NCBI GenBank assembly: GCA_964451955.1
Contig: CAYVKG010000018.1
Location: forward strand, 1 to 59,621
Direction: 5' to 3'
DNA: 59,621 bases
Source: JAPLNB01 sp964451955
Lineage (GTDB): Bacteria; Planctomycetota; Phycisphaerae; Tepidisphaerales; Tepidisphaeraceae
Shown here piece by piece: positions 16,885 to 24,965 of the stretch; the first letter of the stretch is position 1, and the number at the start of each line of letters is the position of its first letter. The notes under the pieces are model-generated. The model was given only the letters and a program-made list of their open reading frames with translations. It was not told where the DNA came from and made no database searches. The position numbers and the translations under genes were made by a program.

Positions 16885-19293
16885 ATGACACACCAATCTG
16901 GACCAGCGTCAAAGCGCAATTGGATCGCCCGATGGTGCTGGACCCGCAAGCATCTCTCGCGACCCTGGAACACGTATGTTTATTTCCGCCGAGTCGTCGA
17001 GCTCCCCGACAAGCCCCAATCGGCCATCGTTCGTGTTTCCGCCGACGCTCGGTATACGCTTTACGTGAACGGCAAGCGAATTCACCAGGGTCCGGCCCGC
17101 TCCTACGCCCAGCATCAAGCGTACGACACGCTCGACATTGCTCCCGCACTGATCGCCGGGAAGAACGCCATCTGTGCGATTGTTCATCAGTTTGGCGTTC
17201 CCACTTTTCAGTCGCGTTTCCAGGACATCAGCGGTTTTCTCCTTGACGGCGCGATTGACGTGGCCGGTGCACCGATATCGGTTCATACACCCGAGGGATG
17301 GCTTTGCCGCACCGCCGCCGCCTGGCGTAAAGACGTTGCGCGGACCACGATTCAGCTTGGCTTCCAGGAGCATTTCGACGCGAACAATGACCCGATCAAC
17401 TGGATGGCGCCCGATTATGTTGCCGCGGAGGACCAGGGCTGGCAACCTCCATTTGAAATCGGCCCCGTGGGGTGTCATCCCTGGCTGTGCATGGAGGACC
17501 GCGGGATTCCCCTGCTTGCGCAGCACATCGAGCCTTTCCAAGCGGTCCTCGCCCAGTTCTCGGGGGAGAATGCGCGTGGTTACAAGATCGCCGAGGATGT
17601 GTACCACCTTCCCGTGCAGGAGCCGCGCAAGCGAGAGAAGAATCTCCTGGAGAACCCCACCGCCATGCTCCGCGACGATGGGGATCTGACCACGGTCCCC
17701 GCGCCGGCCGACGGCCAGTTCGCCATGGTGGTTCTTGACCTCGGCCAGATCCGTACCGGGCACCTTATGCTGGACATCGCAGAAGCAGCCGGGGACGAGA
17801 TCATCGACGCGATTTTCACTGAAGAGATCGACAAGTCCTCCGCGCCTTTTGTTGTGCAGAGCAGCATCTGCGAAGAAGCCACCGCGAACCGCTACCGTTG
17901 TCGCCCGGGCCCGCAGCAATGGGAACCGTTTCATTTCATCGGTTTTCGCTACGCAACACTCGTCTTCCGCAATCTCAGCAAGCCTCTGAGGTTGCGTCAC
18001 GTGGCCCTTCGCCAGATCCACGCCGACATCAAGGACGTCGGCTCCTTCGAGTGCAGCGACGAACGGCTAAACAAGATCTGGCGTGTCGCCCGCGAGACCC
18101 AACGCAATTGCATGTTCGACGCCTACGTCGATTGCCCCTGGCGAGAACAGGCCCAGTGGTGGGGCGATGCGCGCGTGCAGTTCCGCGTCAACGCATACGC
18201 ATTTGGTGATGTGTCGCTCTTTGAACGCGGAATTCGACAGGTGGCCCAATCCCAGGCGTCAGACGGTTCGCTCCACTCGCACCCCCCCGCCGACGCGCCG
18301 CTTCACCGCCTCCCGGATTACATGATGACCTGGGTGGGGTCACTGTGGGATCACTACTTCCATACAGGCCAGATGGATATCCTTCGCGAATGCGCCCCGG
18401 CGATGCACCGTGTCTTCGATTTTCTGGCCTCCCACGAAGTTCGCGACGGCCTCGTGGGCAATTTGGACGGTTACTGGGTCTTTCTGGATTGGCAGGACCT
18501 TTACAAGGGCAACTTCAGTGGAATCCTGAACCTGATGTACCTGCAGGCTCTGCGCTGGGCCTCGGCCATCTGCTCGCTCATTGAAGATCCCGAGGCCAGC
18601 GACTCGTACAGCCGCAAGGCGGCCACATTGCAGGCCTCCATCGAGAAGCATTTCTGGAATCCCAAAGCCAAGCTCTGGCGCGACGGCTTTGACGCCGCCC
18701 GAAACGAGCCTGTCGAAGCGACATCCCAGCAAATGACCGCCTTGGCCATGCTTTTGCGGCTCAAACCCGAAGCACATCCCAACCTCGCCAAGGAAGTCCT
18801 TCTGAAGTCTGCCAAGTCGAAGCGTTCCAAGATCTTGGGCGCCTCGCCGTTCTTCTATGCATACGTCTTGGATGCCTTAGTAGAGTCGGGGTTTCGCTCT
18901 GAAGCCGTCGAACTTATTGCGGAGAAATGGGGCCAGATGATCGATCAGGGTGCCACCACCTTCTGGGAGATCTGGGAACCGACCGCCACGACCAGCCGGT
19001 GCCACGCATGGTCAGCCTCACCGCTGTATCACCTCAGCCAACAGGTTCTGGGCGTCATGCCGGTCGATGTCGGGTGGAAACAGGTGCGGATTGCGCCGCT
19101 TGCCGGGAGACTCGAGTTTGCGAAAGGCACTGTGCCCTCGCCGCACGGCCTCATCCGGGTGGAGTGGGAAAGAGCCGCCGAAGACCAACTCGCCGTCCGC
19201 GTTGACCTTCCTCCCGGCATGGAGGCGGAGTTTGTGAGCCCGTTGGGCGAAATTCGCTCGCTTGAATCAGGGAGCCACGAGTTTCACACGTAG
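16885..19293 (+). CDS. GH78 alpha-L-rhamnosidase-like glycoside hydrolase
   Basis: An 802-residue family 78 protein. N-terminal beta-sandwich modules span about residues 20-330, including the jelly-roll stretch RYTLYVNGKRIHQGPARSY. An (alpha/alpha)6 barrel follows. The catalytic region DCPWREQAQWWGDA near residue 415 carries the general-acid Glu, and TFWEIWEP near residue 690 carries the second Glu. The C-terminal domain is all-beta. GH78 inverting enzymes release terminal L-rhamnose from plant or microbial glycans. GAGGAA lies 5 bases before the ATG. No signal peptide is evident, so it may act inside the cell. Substrate is inferred from the family only. Confidence 0.85.
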   Translation: MTHQSGPASKRNWIARWCWTRKHLSRPWNTYVYFRRVVELPDKPQSAIVRVSADARYTLYVNGKRIHQGPARSYAQHQAYDTLDIAPALIAGKNAICAIVHQFGVPTFQSRFQDISGFLLDGAIDVAGAPISVHTPEGWLCRTAAAWRKDVARTTIQLGFQEHFDANNDPINWMAPDYVAAEDQGWQPPFEIGPVGCHPWLCMEDRGIPLLAQHIEPFQAVLAQFSGENARGYKIAEDVYHLPVQEPRKREKNLLENPTAMLRDDGDLTTVPAPADGQFAMVVLDLGQIRTGHLMLDIAEAAGDEIIDAIFTEEIDKSSAPFVVQSSICEEATANRYRCRPGPQQWEPFHFIGFRYATLVFRNLSKPLRLRHVALRQIHADIKDVGSFECSDERLNKIWRVARETQRNCMFDAYVDCPWREQAQWWGDARVQFRVNAYAFGDVSLFERGIRQVAQSQASDGSLHSHPPADAPLHRLPDYMMTWVGSLWDHYFHTGQMDILRECAPAMHRVFDFLASHEVRDGLVGNLDGYWVFLDWQDLYKGNFSGILNLMYLQALRWASAICSLIEDPEASDSYSRKAATLQASIEKHFWNPKAKLWRDGFDAARNEPVEATSQQMTALAMLLRLKPEAHPNLAKEVLLKSAKSKRSKILGASPFFYAYVLDALVESGFRSEAVELIAEKWGQMIDQGATTFWEIWEPTATTSRCHAWSASPLYHLSQQVLGVMPVDVGWKQVRIAPLAGRLEFAKGTVPSPHGLIRVEWERAAEDQLAVRVDLPPGMEAEFVSPLGEIRSLESGSHEFHT

Positions 19294-19366
19294 TCTTGCG
19301 CCGTTTCGCGTCACGTATTTCGCCAGTTTGTTGTGCAGCAGATCCTCTGTCGATCCGGCGAGGTTT

Positions 19367-19383
19367 GCCGATCAATGATCGGC
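19367..19383. repeat. Short inverted repeat at the 3' end of the RHH gene
   Basis: GCCGATCA and TGATCGGC flank a single A and overlap the stop codon of the RHH gene. It could form a 6-bp hairpin with a 5-base loop or be a protein-binding palindrome. No T-run follows. Confidence 0.35.
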
Positions 19384-19557
19384 TTGCTGCGTCTCCCCGT
19401 CGCCGCCGGGTTTGATGCGTTTCCGGTCCAGCAAAGCCCGTCTTAGAATCCACTCGATTTGCCCATTGAGACTGCGCAATTCATCGTCGGCCCACTTCTG
19501 GAGCGCCTCCAGCACTGCCGGGTCCATCCTCAATAGAAACGGCTTCCTCTCGGCCAT
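19372..19557 (-). CDS. Arc/MetJ-type ribbon-helix-helix protein
   Basis: A 61-residue protein with a ribbon-helix-helix fold: an N-terminal beta strand KPFLLRMDP (residues 5-13), then VLEALQKWADDELRSLNGQI and a second helix around EWILRRALL. This matches Arc-like DNA-binding dimers. It is 33 bases downstream of the SPFH gene on the same strand, a pairing I have seen in other bacterial genomes. It may regulate that gene; see the palindrome at 20559. The charged C-terminus is probably disordered. Confidence 0.82.
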   Translation of the reverse strand: MAERKPFLLRMDPAVLEALQKWADDELRSLNGQIEWILRRALLDRKRIKPGGDGETQQADH

Positions 19558-19590
19558 GGTCGATCCTTCGGTGGCTATCCCTGGTCCAAC

Positions 19591-20532
19591 CTAATGATGA
19601 AGCGTGCCTGCATTCACCACTGGCTGCGCCGAATGTTCGCTGCACAGTACCACCAGCAGATTGCTCACCATCGCGGCCTTGCGTTCCTCATCCAAGGCCA
19701 CGATGTTCTCCCGCGACAGCGAGGTCAAAGCCATCTGGACCATGCCAACGGCTCCCTCAACGATCTTCTGCCTGGCCGCCACCACTGCGGTCGCCTGTTG
19801 CCGTCTCAACATGGCCGACGCTATCTCCGGGGCATAGGAGAGGTTAGCCAGCCGCGCCTCGAGGACTTGGACGCCCGCCTTGGTGAGTCGGCTTTGGACC
19901 TCGGCCTTGAGCTGGTCGGCGATCTCCGCCGTGCTGCCTCTGAGCGAGAGTTGCCCTTCGTTGTGGGCGTCGTACGGGTAGCGGGTAGCCAGGTTGCGCA
20001 GTGCCGCCTCACTCTGGACACGAACGAAGTGCTCGTAGTCATCGACCTCGAAACAGGCCTCGGCGGTATCGACCACTTTCCAGACGACGATGGCGGCAGT
20101 CTCGACAGGGTTGCCGTCGTGATCGTTGATCTTGAGGAGCGACGACTCGAAGTTTCGCACGCGTAGCGACACCTTCCGCCTCTGATAGAACGGGTTGGCC
20201 CAGCGCAGGCCGGGAGTCTTGACGGTGCCGACGTAGGCTCCGAATAGTTGCAGCACCTTTGCCTCGTTGGGGTTGACGACGAACAGGCCCCTGAGACAGA
20301 TAATCAGCACGAACTCAATCACGATTATCCCGATCAGCCATGCCACCTTCCATTCTCTACTGAGGGCACCCAGAGGGACGGTCCAAGTAAACTCGTGGGC
20401 GGCGTAGTAGTGATGCTGATCGATGGCGACGATAGTCGTCACGAACAGCCATGCGCAGATGAGGAACGCCGGAACTAATAGCAGCAGCATGCCCCAACCC
20501 GAAGCAACCGCGCGTTCTCTTTCAACGATCAT
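19591..20532 (-). CDS. SPFH (band 7/slipin-like) membrane protein
   Basis: A 313-residue SPFH protein. Two hydrophobic segments (about residues 15-38 and 63-86) precede the SPFH domain, which begins at VVNPNEAKVLQLFGAYVGTV and includes PGLRWANPF. A helical region with LEARLANLSYAPEIASAML near 222 follows. Such proteins form large oligomers at the membrane and organise proteases or lipid domains. The start has AAGGAG and a near-consensus promoter. It is divergent from the pst operon and shares its intergenic region. Its partner is unknown. Confidence 0.88.
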   Translation of the reverse strand: MIVERERAVASGWGMLLLLVPAFLICAWLFVTTIVAIDQHHYYAAHEFTWTVPLGALSREWKVAWLIGIIVIEFVLIICLRGLFVVNPNEAKVLQLFGAYVGTVKTPGLRWANPFYQRRKVSLRVRNFESSLLKINDHDGNPVETAAIVVWKVVDTAEACFEVDDYEHFVRVQSEAALRNLATRYPYDAHNEGQLSLRGSTAEIADQLKAEVQSRLTKAGVQVLEARLANLSYAPEIASAMLRRQQATAVVAARQKIVEGAVGMVQMALTSLSRENIVALDEERKAAMVSNLLVVLCSEHSAQPVVNAGTLHH

Positions 20533-20558
20533 AACTTCTCCTTCCGGTTTGATATTGT

Positions 20559-20588
20559 TATGATATCATATTGAAATCTTCCTGTCAA
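20559..20588 (-). promoter_or_regulatory. Strong sigma70 promoter with overlapping palindrome
   Basis: The minus strand has TTGACA (20583-20588), a 17-base spacer and TATCAT (20560-20565). The perfect 12-bp palindrome TATGATATCATA (20559-20570) covers the -10 box. A dimeric repressor bound there would block the promoter. The RHH protein encoded downstream is the obvious candidate. Confidence 0.75.
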
Positions 20589-20692
20589 GTGGCATGACTG
20601 AACATTCGAGGATGCCCGGCACGAATGTTTTGATTCGGTTAAGACAGCCTTTAGGACTTGTTACACCGGAGCCAGGGAATAAGATCGCTCGC

Positions 20693-21529
20693 ATGAGATG
20701 GTTTCTGGTCGGTGTTGCCGCGATTCTGGTTGTCGTGGTGATTTCCCTCAGATCAGGGAGATCCAAGAGCAATGCCATCAACGTGATAGGATCCACTTCC
20801 GTTCAGCCGTTTGCTGAGATGCTTGCGGAGGAATTCAACAGGGAGCACGCACATAGCGAGCCCCACTTGGTAGCGGACATACAAGGCGGCGGATCGACAG
20901 CGGGCCTCGAGGCTGCCCGCAACGGCATGGCCGACATCGGCATGTGCTCCCGCGAGTTGAAGAATACGGCTGAAGAGGCAGGCACTTTCACTCCAATCAC
21001 CATTGCCCGCGATGGCTTGGCGATCGTTGTGCATCCGTCGAACCCGATCAGCCATATCACCAAGAACCAAATTGCGAGGATGTTTGCGGGGCAGATTACG
21101 AACTGGAAAGAGCTTGGGGGCCAAGACCAGGCCATCCGCCTGATCACGCGTGAAGAGGGATCGGGTACCCGCGAGGCCTTTCAGAAGCTGGTCATGGGCA
21201 AGAGCCGCATCTCGCGCAAGGCCCTCACTCAGGAATCGAACGGGTCGGTCAAGGAGCTGGTCCGGCACGACCCGGCTTCGATCGGCTACATGTCTCTGGG
21301 GCTGGTCGGACATGAGCTCAAGGCATTGATCGTCGATGGCACGCCCCCGACTCGAGAACAGGTCATCGCGCATCATTACTCTCTCGTCCGCCCGTTCCTG
21401 TTCGTCACGAAAGGCCCCCCCACTGATAAGGCCAAGCTCTTCATCGATTTCGTTCTCTCACCGGATGGTCAGAAGATGCTTGAGAAGGAAGGGCTGATCG
21501 GCGTTGCCGCGAAGACGGAGAGATCATGA
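20693..21529 (+). CDS. pstS: Phosphate ABC transporter substrate-binding protein PstS
   Basis: About 278 residues of the PstS/PBP-like family. A hydrophobic N-terminal helix (about 4-20) has no lipobox and may be a signal or anchor. The binding-domain motifs INVIGSTSVQPFAEML, QGGGSTAGLEAARNG and REEGSGTREAF are the residues that hold phosphate in known PstS proteins. ATG 20693 starts the hydrophobic helix directly; the frame is open from ATG 20594 but that extension is unlike a signal peptide. The stop overlaps pstC (ATGA). It delivers phosphate to PstCA. Confidence 0.87.
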   Translation: MRWFLVGVAAILVVVVISLRSGRSKSNAINVIGSTSVQPFAEMLAEEFNREHAHSEPHLVADIQGGGSTAGLEAARNGMADIGMCSRELKNTAEEAGTFTPITIARDGLAIVVHPSNPISHITKNQIARMFAGQITNWKELGGQDQAIRLITREEGSGTREAFQKLVMGKSRISRKALTQESNGSVKELVRHDPASIGYMSLGLVGHELKALIVDGTPPTREQVIAHHYSLVRPFLFVTKGPPTDKAKLFIDFVLSPDGQKMLEKEGLIGVAAKTERS

Positions 21530-22440
21530 CCGTAATCAGCAGCCAGCTCGCCGCGCCGACACGACGCAAGGCTCGGCGGTTCAGCAGCGATTCCATAATC
21601 CGATTCGTGCTGATGTTGCTTGCCCTGTCGGCTCTCTCGGGTCTGGCCATCATCACGATCTTCATTTTCAAGGAAGGCATCCCCATCATCGCCAAAGTCG
21701 GCATCAAGAACTTTTTGTGTTCCAGCGACTGGTATCCGCTCGAAGGCGAATTCGGCATCTTTGCCATGATTGTGGGGTCCTTGGCCGTCACCGGCGGGGC
21801 GATGGTCATTGGTGCGACCTTCGGCCTTGGTCTGGCCATTCTGCTCACGCAGTTTTGCCCGCCTCGGTTGGTATCGACTTTGAAACCGGCCATCGAGCTG
21901 TTGGCCGGCATCCCCTCGGTCGTTTACGGATTCATCGGCGTCGCCATCCTGGTCCCCCTTATTCGAGATCACCTGGGGGGCCCGGGCTTGTCGGTTCTGG
22001 CGTCATCGATCGTCCTGGGAGTGATGACCCTGCCGACAATTACCAGCATCTCGGTTGACGCACTTCAAGCGGTTCCGCGCACGTATGGCGAAGGCTCCAT
22101 CGCTTTGGGCGCGACGGAGTGGCAGACAACGCACATGGTCATCCTCAGGGCCGCCCGATCCGGAATCGTCGCCGCGGTGATTTTGGGCATGGGCCGGGCC
22201 ATTGGCGAGACCATGGCAGTGATCATGGTTGCCGGGAACACTCTTGACATTCCGCGGAGTATTCTTGATCCCGTGCGCACCCTGACCAGCAACATTGCGC
22301 TGGAGATGGGCTATTCGGCCGGCGACCACCGCAAAGCCTTGTTTGCAACCGGGGTCACTCTCTTTGTCATCATTATGATTCTCAACACCATCGCACTGTG
22401 GGTTTCGCGACGGCGGGATGGAAAGGTACTGGCCAAATGA
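21526..22440 (+). CDS. pstC: Phosphate ABC transporter permease PstC
   Basis: A 304-residue membrane protein with about six segments. PstC typical stretches are ELLAGIPSVVYGFIGV near residue 125, VPRTYGEGSIALGATEWQT near 185 (the cytoplasmic loop that contacts PstB) and GRAIGETMAVIMVAGN near 224. It pairs with PstA to form the inner-membrane channel. ATG overlaps the pstS stop and its own stop overlaps pstA, so the genes are translationally coupled. Confidence 0.93.
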   Translation: MTVISSQLAAPTRRKARRFSSDSIIRFVLMLLALSALSGLAIITIFIFKEGIPIIAKVGIKNFLCSSDWYPLEGEFGIFAMIVGSLAVTGGAMVIGATFGLGLAILLTQFCPPRLVSTLKPAIELLAGIPSVVYGFIGVAILVPLIRDHLGGPGLSVLASSIVLGVMTLPTITSISVDALQAVPRTYGEGSIALGATEWQTTHMVILRAARSGIVAAVILGMGRAIGETMAVIMVAGNTLDIPRSILDPVRTLTSNIALEMGYSAGDHRKALFATGVTLFVIIMILNTIALWVSRRRDGKVLAK

Positions 22441-23273
22441 GAATCAGGCCTCGATACTCGCAGCGCTTCGCTGTCGCCGCCATGTGGGCGCTGGCGGGCA
22501 TGACGTTGTCGGTCTTGGCTTTTATCATCGGCTACATCCTCTGGAACGGGCTGAGGCATGTAACTTGGACATTCCTGAGCGAGCCCCCGCAGTCCATGGG
22601 TCGTGCCGGCGGCATCCTGCCGATGATTGTCGGGACGATTTGGGTCACGGGCTTGGCGGTTCTCATCGCGGCGCCGATCGGTGTCGCGGCGGCTATCTAC
22701 TTGACCGAGTACACTCGAGAAGGCCGATTGACGGCGATCATCCGCTTCGGCGCAGACTGCCTGGCGGGCATTCCATCCATCATTTTCGGTCTATTCGGAT
22801 TCGTGTTCTTCGGCATCACGCTGGGAATGGGATTCTCCATCCTCTCGGGATCCCTGACGCTGGCACTGATGGTCCTGCCGACCATCATACGGACGAGCGA
22901 AGAAGCCATCCGGGCGGTCCCCCGATCGTACCGCGACGTGAGCTTCGGCCTGGGCAGCACGCGATGGCAGATGGTGACCTCGGTTGTGTTGCGAAGCGCG
23001 TTGCCGGGAATTTGCACCGGGATTGTGCTCTCGATAGGCCGCAGCATCAGTGAGACTGCTGCCGTGATGCTGACGGCCGGTTCGGCGCTCGGCTTTCCAC
23101 GATCGTTGTTCGAGTCATCGAGAACCCTTTCGTTGCACTTTTATATCCTGTCCCGGGAAGGGATTTCGATGAGCAATGCCTACGCGACGGCATCGGTGCT
23201 GATTCTGACGATCCTGGCCATCAACCTGTTTGCCTACTGGCTGATGAGGCGGTTTGTCGCCAAGGCGGTATGA
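22437..23273 (+). CDS. pstA: Phosphate ABC transporter permease PstA
   Basis: About 278 residues and six membrane segments. DCLAGIPSIIFGLFGFVFF near residue 107 and VPRSYRDVSFGLGSTRWQM near 161 are PstA hallmarks, the latter being the loop that docks on the ATPase. The start at 22437 overlaps the pstC stop (ATGA). An in-frame upstream start is open but would run back into pstC. pstB1 begins 3 bases after the stop. Confidence 0.92.
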   Translation: MRIRPRYSQRFAVAAMWALAGMTLSVLAFIIGYILWNGLRHVTWTFLSEPPQSMGRAGGILPMIVGTIWVTGLAVLIAAPIGVAAAIYLTEYTREGRLTAIIRFGADCLAGIPSIIFGLFGFVFFGITLGMGFSILSGSLTLALMVLPTIIRTSEEAIRAVPRSYRDVSFGLGSTRWQMVTSVVLRSALPGICTGIVLSIGRSISETAAVMLTAGSALGFPRSLFESSRTLSLHFYILSREGISMSNAYATASVLILTILAINLFAYWLMRRFVAKAV

Positions 23274-23276
23274 AAG

Positions 23277-24077
23277 ATGACACAGGTTTTCAACCCCAGA
23301 ATGTCTCAGGGCGCGCGCGTCGCAGGGTCAGGGATGTTCGTTCGCAGTTTCCGTGCCGCGTTCTCGGAACATGAGGTTCTCACGGGAATAGACCTTGAGA
23401 TTCGTCCGCGTGAACGCTTGGCGATCATTGGCCCCGCCGGGAGTGGCAAGACCACCTTTCTGCGCAGTCTGAACCGCCTGAACGATCTGGAACCCAGCTT
23501 CTCTCACGACGGCCAGATACTGCTCGACGGACGGGATATTTACGGCGAGGACACCGATGCAGCCGACCTGAGGCGTCGCGTGGGGATGGTTTATGCCGTT
23601 CCCATTCCTTTGCCCTGGAGCATCTACGACAATGTCGCCTATGGACCGAGGCTTGCAGGCATCCGGGATCGCCACAGACTGGACGAGATTGTGGAGTCGG
23701 CGCTACGAAGCGCGATTCTGTGGAGCGAAGTGAAGGATCGACTGCGAACATTGGCGACGAACTTGTCGGGCGGTCAGCAACAGCGGCTCTGCGTCGCAAG
23801 GGTGCTGGCTTTGGAGCCCGAGGTGCTTTTGCTTGATGAGCCTTGCTCGGGCCTCGATCCGATTTCGACAGCCAAAATTGAGGATGCGTTGCTGGAATTG
23901 AAGAGCCAGTACTCGATCGTACTGGTGACGAACAACACCAAGCAGGCAGCGAGAGCGTCGGATCGAACCGCGTTTTTTTACATGGGCCAGCTCGTGGAAT
24001 GCGGGCCCACAACGCAGCTGTTCACCAACCCGGTGAACCGGCGAACCAGCGATTACATCACGGGGCACTTCGGATAG
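23277..24077 (+). CDS. pstB: PstB1, phosphate transporter ATPase with altered Q- and H-loops
   Basis: A 266-residue PstB-type ABC ATPase. Walker A is GPAGSGKTT (52-60), the signature LSGGQQQR is intact (163-170) and Walker B VLLLDEP (183-189) keeps the catalytic Glu. Two switch residues are lost. The Q-loop reads MVYAVPIPLP where PstB has MVFQxPNPFP, so Gln is Ala107. The H-loop reads LVTNNTKQAA where PstB has VTHNMQQAA, so His is Asn219. These residues couple ATP to the permease and drive hydrolysis. On its own this subunit should be weak or inactive; see PstB2. It follows pstA by 3 bases. Confidence 0.9.
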   Translation: MTQVFNPRMSQGARVAGSGMFVRSFRAAFSEHEVLTGIDLEIRPRERLAIIGPAGSGKTTFLRSLNRLNDLEPSFSHDGQILLDGRDIYGEDTDAADLRRRVGMVYAVPIPLPWSIYDNVAYGPRLAGIRDRHRLDEIVESALRSAILWSEVKDRLRTLATNLSGGQQQRLCVARVLALEPEVLLLDEPCSGLDPISTAKIEDALLELKSQYSIVLVTNNTKQAARASDRTAFFYMGQLVECGPTTQLFTNPVNRRTSDYITGHFG

Positions 24078-24139
24078 GCCCCTGAGCCTCGCCAGCGGAG
24101 ATCCAACAACCAGGCAATGCTCCTGACCGTGACGGCCGT

Positions 24140-24895
24140 ATGGACTACAAGATTCAATCCTCGTCGCTGAACCTCTTTTACGGCAGCTTTCACGCGCTGA
24201 AGGACGTGTTCATTCGGATTCGTCCGCGGATGATCACGGCGATCATCGGGCCGTCGGGCTGTGGAAAGTCCACACTGCTGCGATGCTTCAACCGACTGAA
24301 TGAGCGGATATCCGGCACGCGAATCCGCGGGCACATTCTTCTGGACGGCGTAGACATTCACCGGCCCGGCACCGACCTGACGCTGTTGCGGAAGCGAGTG
24401 GGAATGGTATTCCAGCGGCCCAACCCCTTTCCGCTATCGGTGTTTGACAACGTGGCCTACGGACTGCGCGTGCATGCGATGAAAACGGGATCCGATGTTG
24501 AGGTGGCGGTCGAGTCGGCATTGCGGGCAACCGATCTGTGGGATGCGGTTAAGGACAAGCTGCATCGGTCGGCTCTGGAGTTGTCGGCGGAGCAGCAACA
24601 GCGGCTATGCATTTCGCGGCTGGTGGCAGTCGAACCGGAAGTGCTCTTGATGGACGAGCCTTGCTCGGCACTGGATCCCATCGCCACCGAGCGGGTAGAA
24701 GAACTGATGCGCGGACTGGCGGCGACGTACACAATTGTCATCGTCACGCACAACATGCAGCAGGCGGCCAGGGTCTCCCAGGAGACGGGGTTCATGCTGC
24801 TGGGCGAGTTGGTGGAGTTTGGTCCGACGGAGCAGATATTCACGACTCCACAGGATCGGCGGACCGAGGACTACGTGACCGGGCGGTACGGGTGA
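24140..24895 (+). CDS. pstB: PstB2, phosphate transporter ATPase with altered signature motif
   Basis: A 251-residue PstB-type ABC ATPase. Walker A GPSGCGKST (37-45), the Q-loop VFQRPNPFP (Gln92), Walker B VLLMDEP and the H-loop VTHNMQQAA (His204) are all canonical. The ABC signature, however, is LSAEQQQR (148-155) in place of LSGGQQQR. The signature of one subunit contacts ATP bound to the other, so a PstB2 homodimer would have two faulty sites. Combined with PstB1, which has the opposite defects, one complete site would form. It follows pstB1 by 62 bases and ends the operon. Confidence 0.9.
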   Translation: MDYKIQSSSLNLFYGSFHALKDVFIRIRPRMITAIIGPSGCGKSTLLRCFNRLNERISGTRIRGHILLDGVDIHRPGTDLTLLRKRVGMVFQRPNPFPLSVFDNVAYGLRVHAMKTGSDVEVAVESALRATDLWDAVKDKLHRSALELSAEQQQRLCISRLVAVEPEVLLMDEPCSALDPIATERVEELMRGLAATYTIVIVTHNMQQAARVSQETGFMLLGELVEFGPTEQIFTTPQDRRTEDYVTGRYG

Positions 24896-24910
24896 GCAGC
24901 CACGTGAAGA

Positions 24911-24938
24911 AAGAGCCCCGGAACGGCGTCCGGGGCTC
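24911..24938 (-). terminator. Rho-independent terminator
   Basis: GAGCCCCGGA and TCCGGGGCTC form a perfect 10-bp stem with a 6-base loop. On the minus strand the stem is followed by TTTCTTC. It ends the aminotransferase transcript and sits between that gene and the convergent pstB2. Confidence 0.8.
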
Positions 24939-24965
24939 GGATCAGTCTTGTCCCGGCACGAGAGT

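Noticed and set aside
20640..20692. Pho box upstream of pstS
   Set aside because: No pair of CTGTCAT-like direct repeats with 11-base spacing is visible, and the phylum may use another signal.
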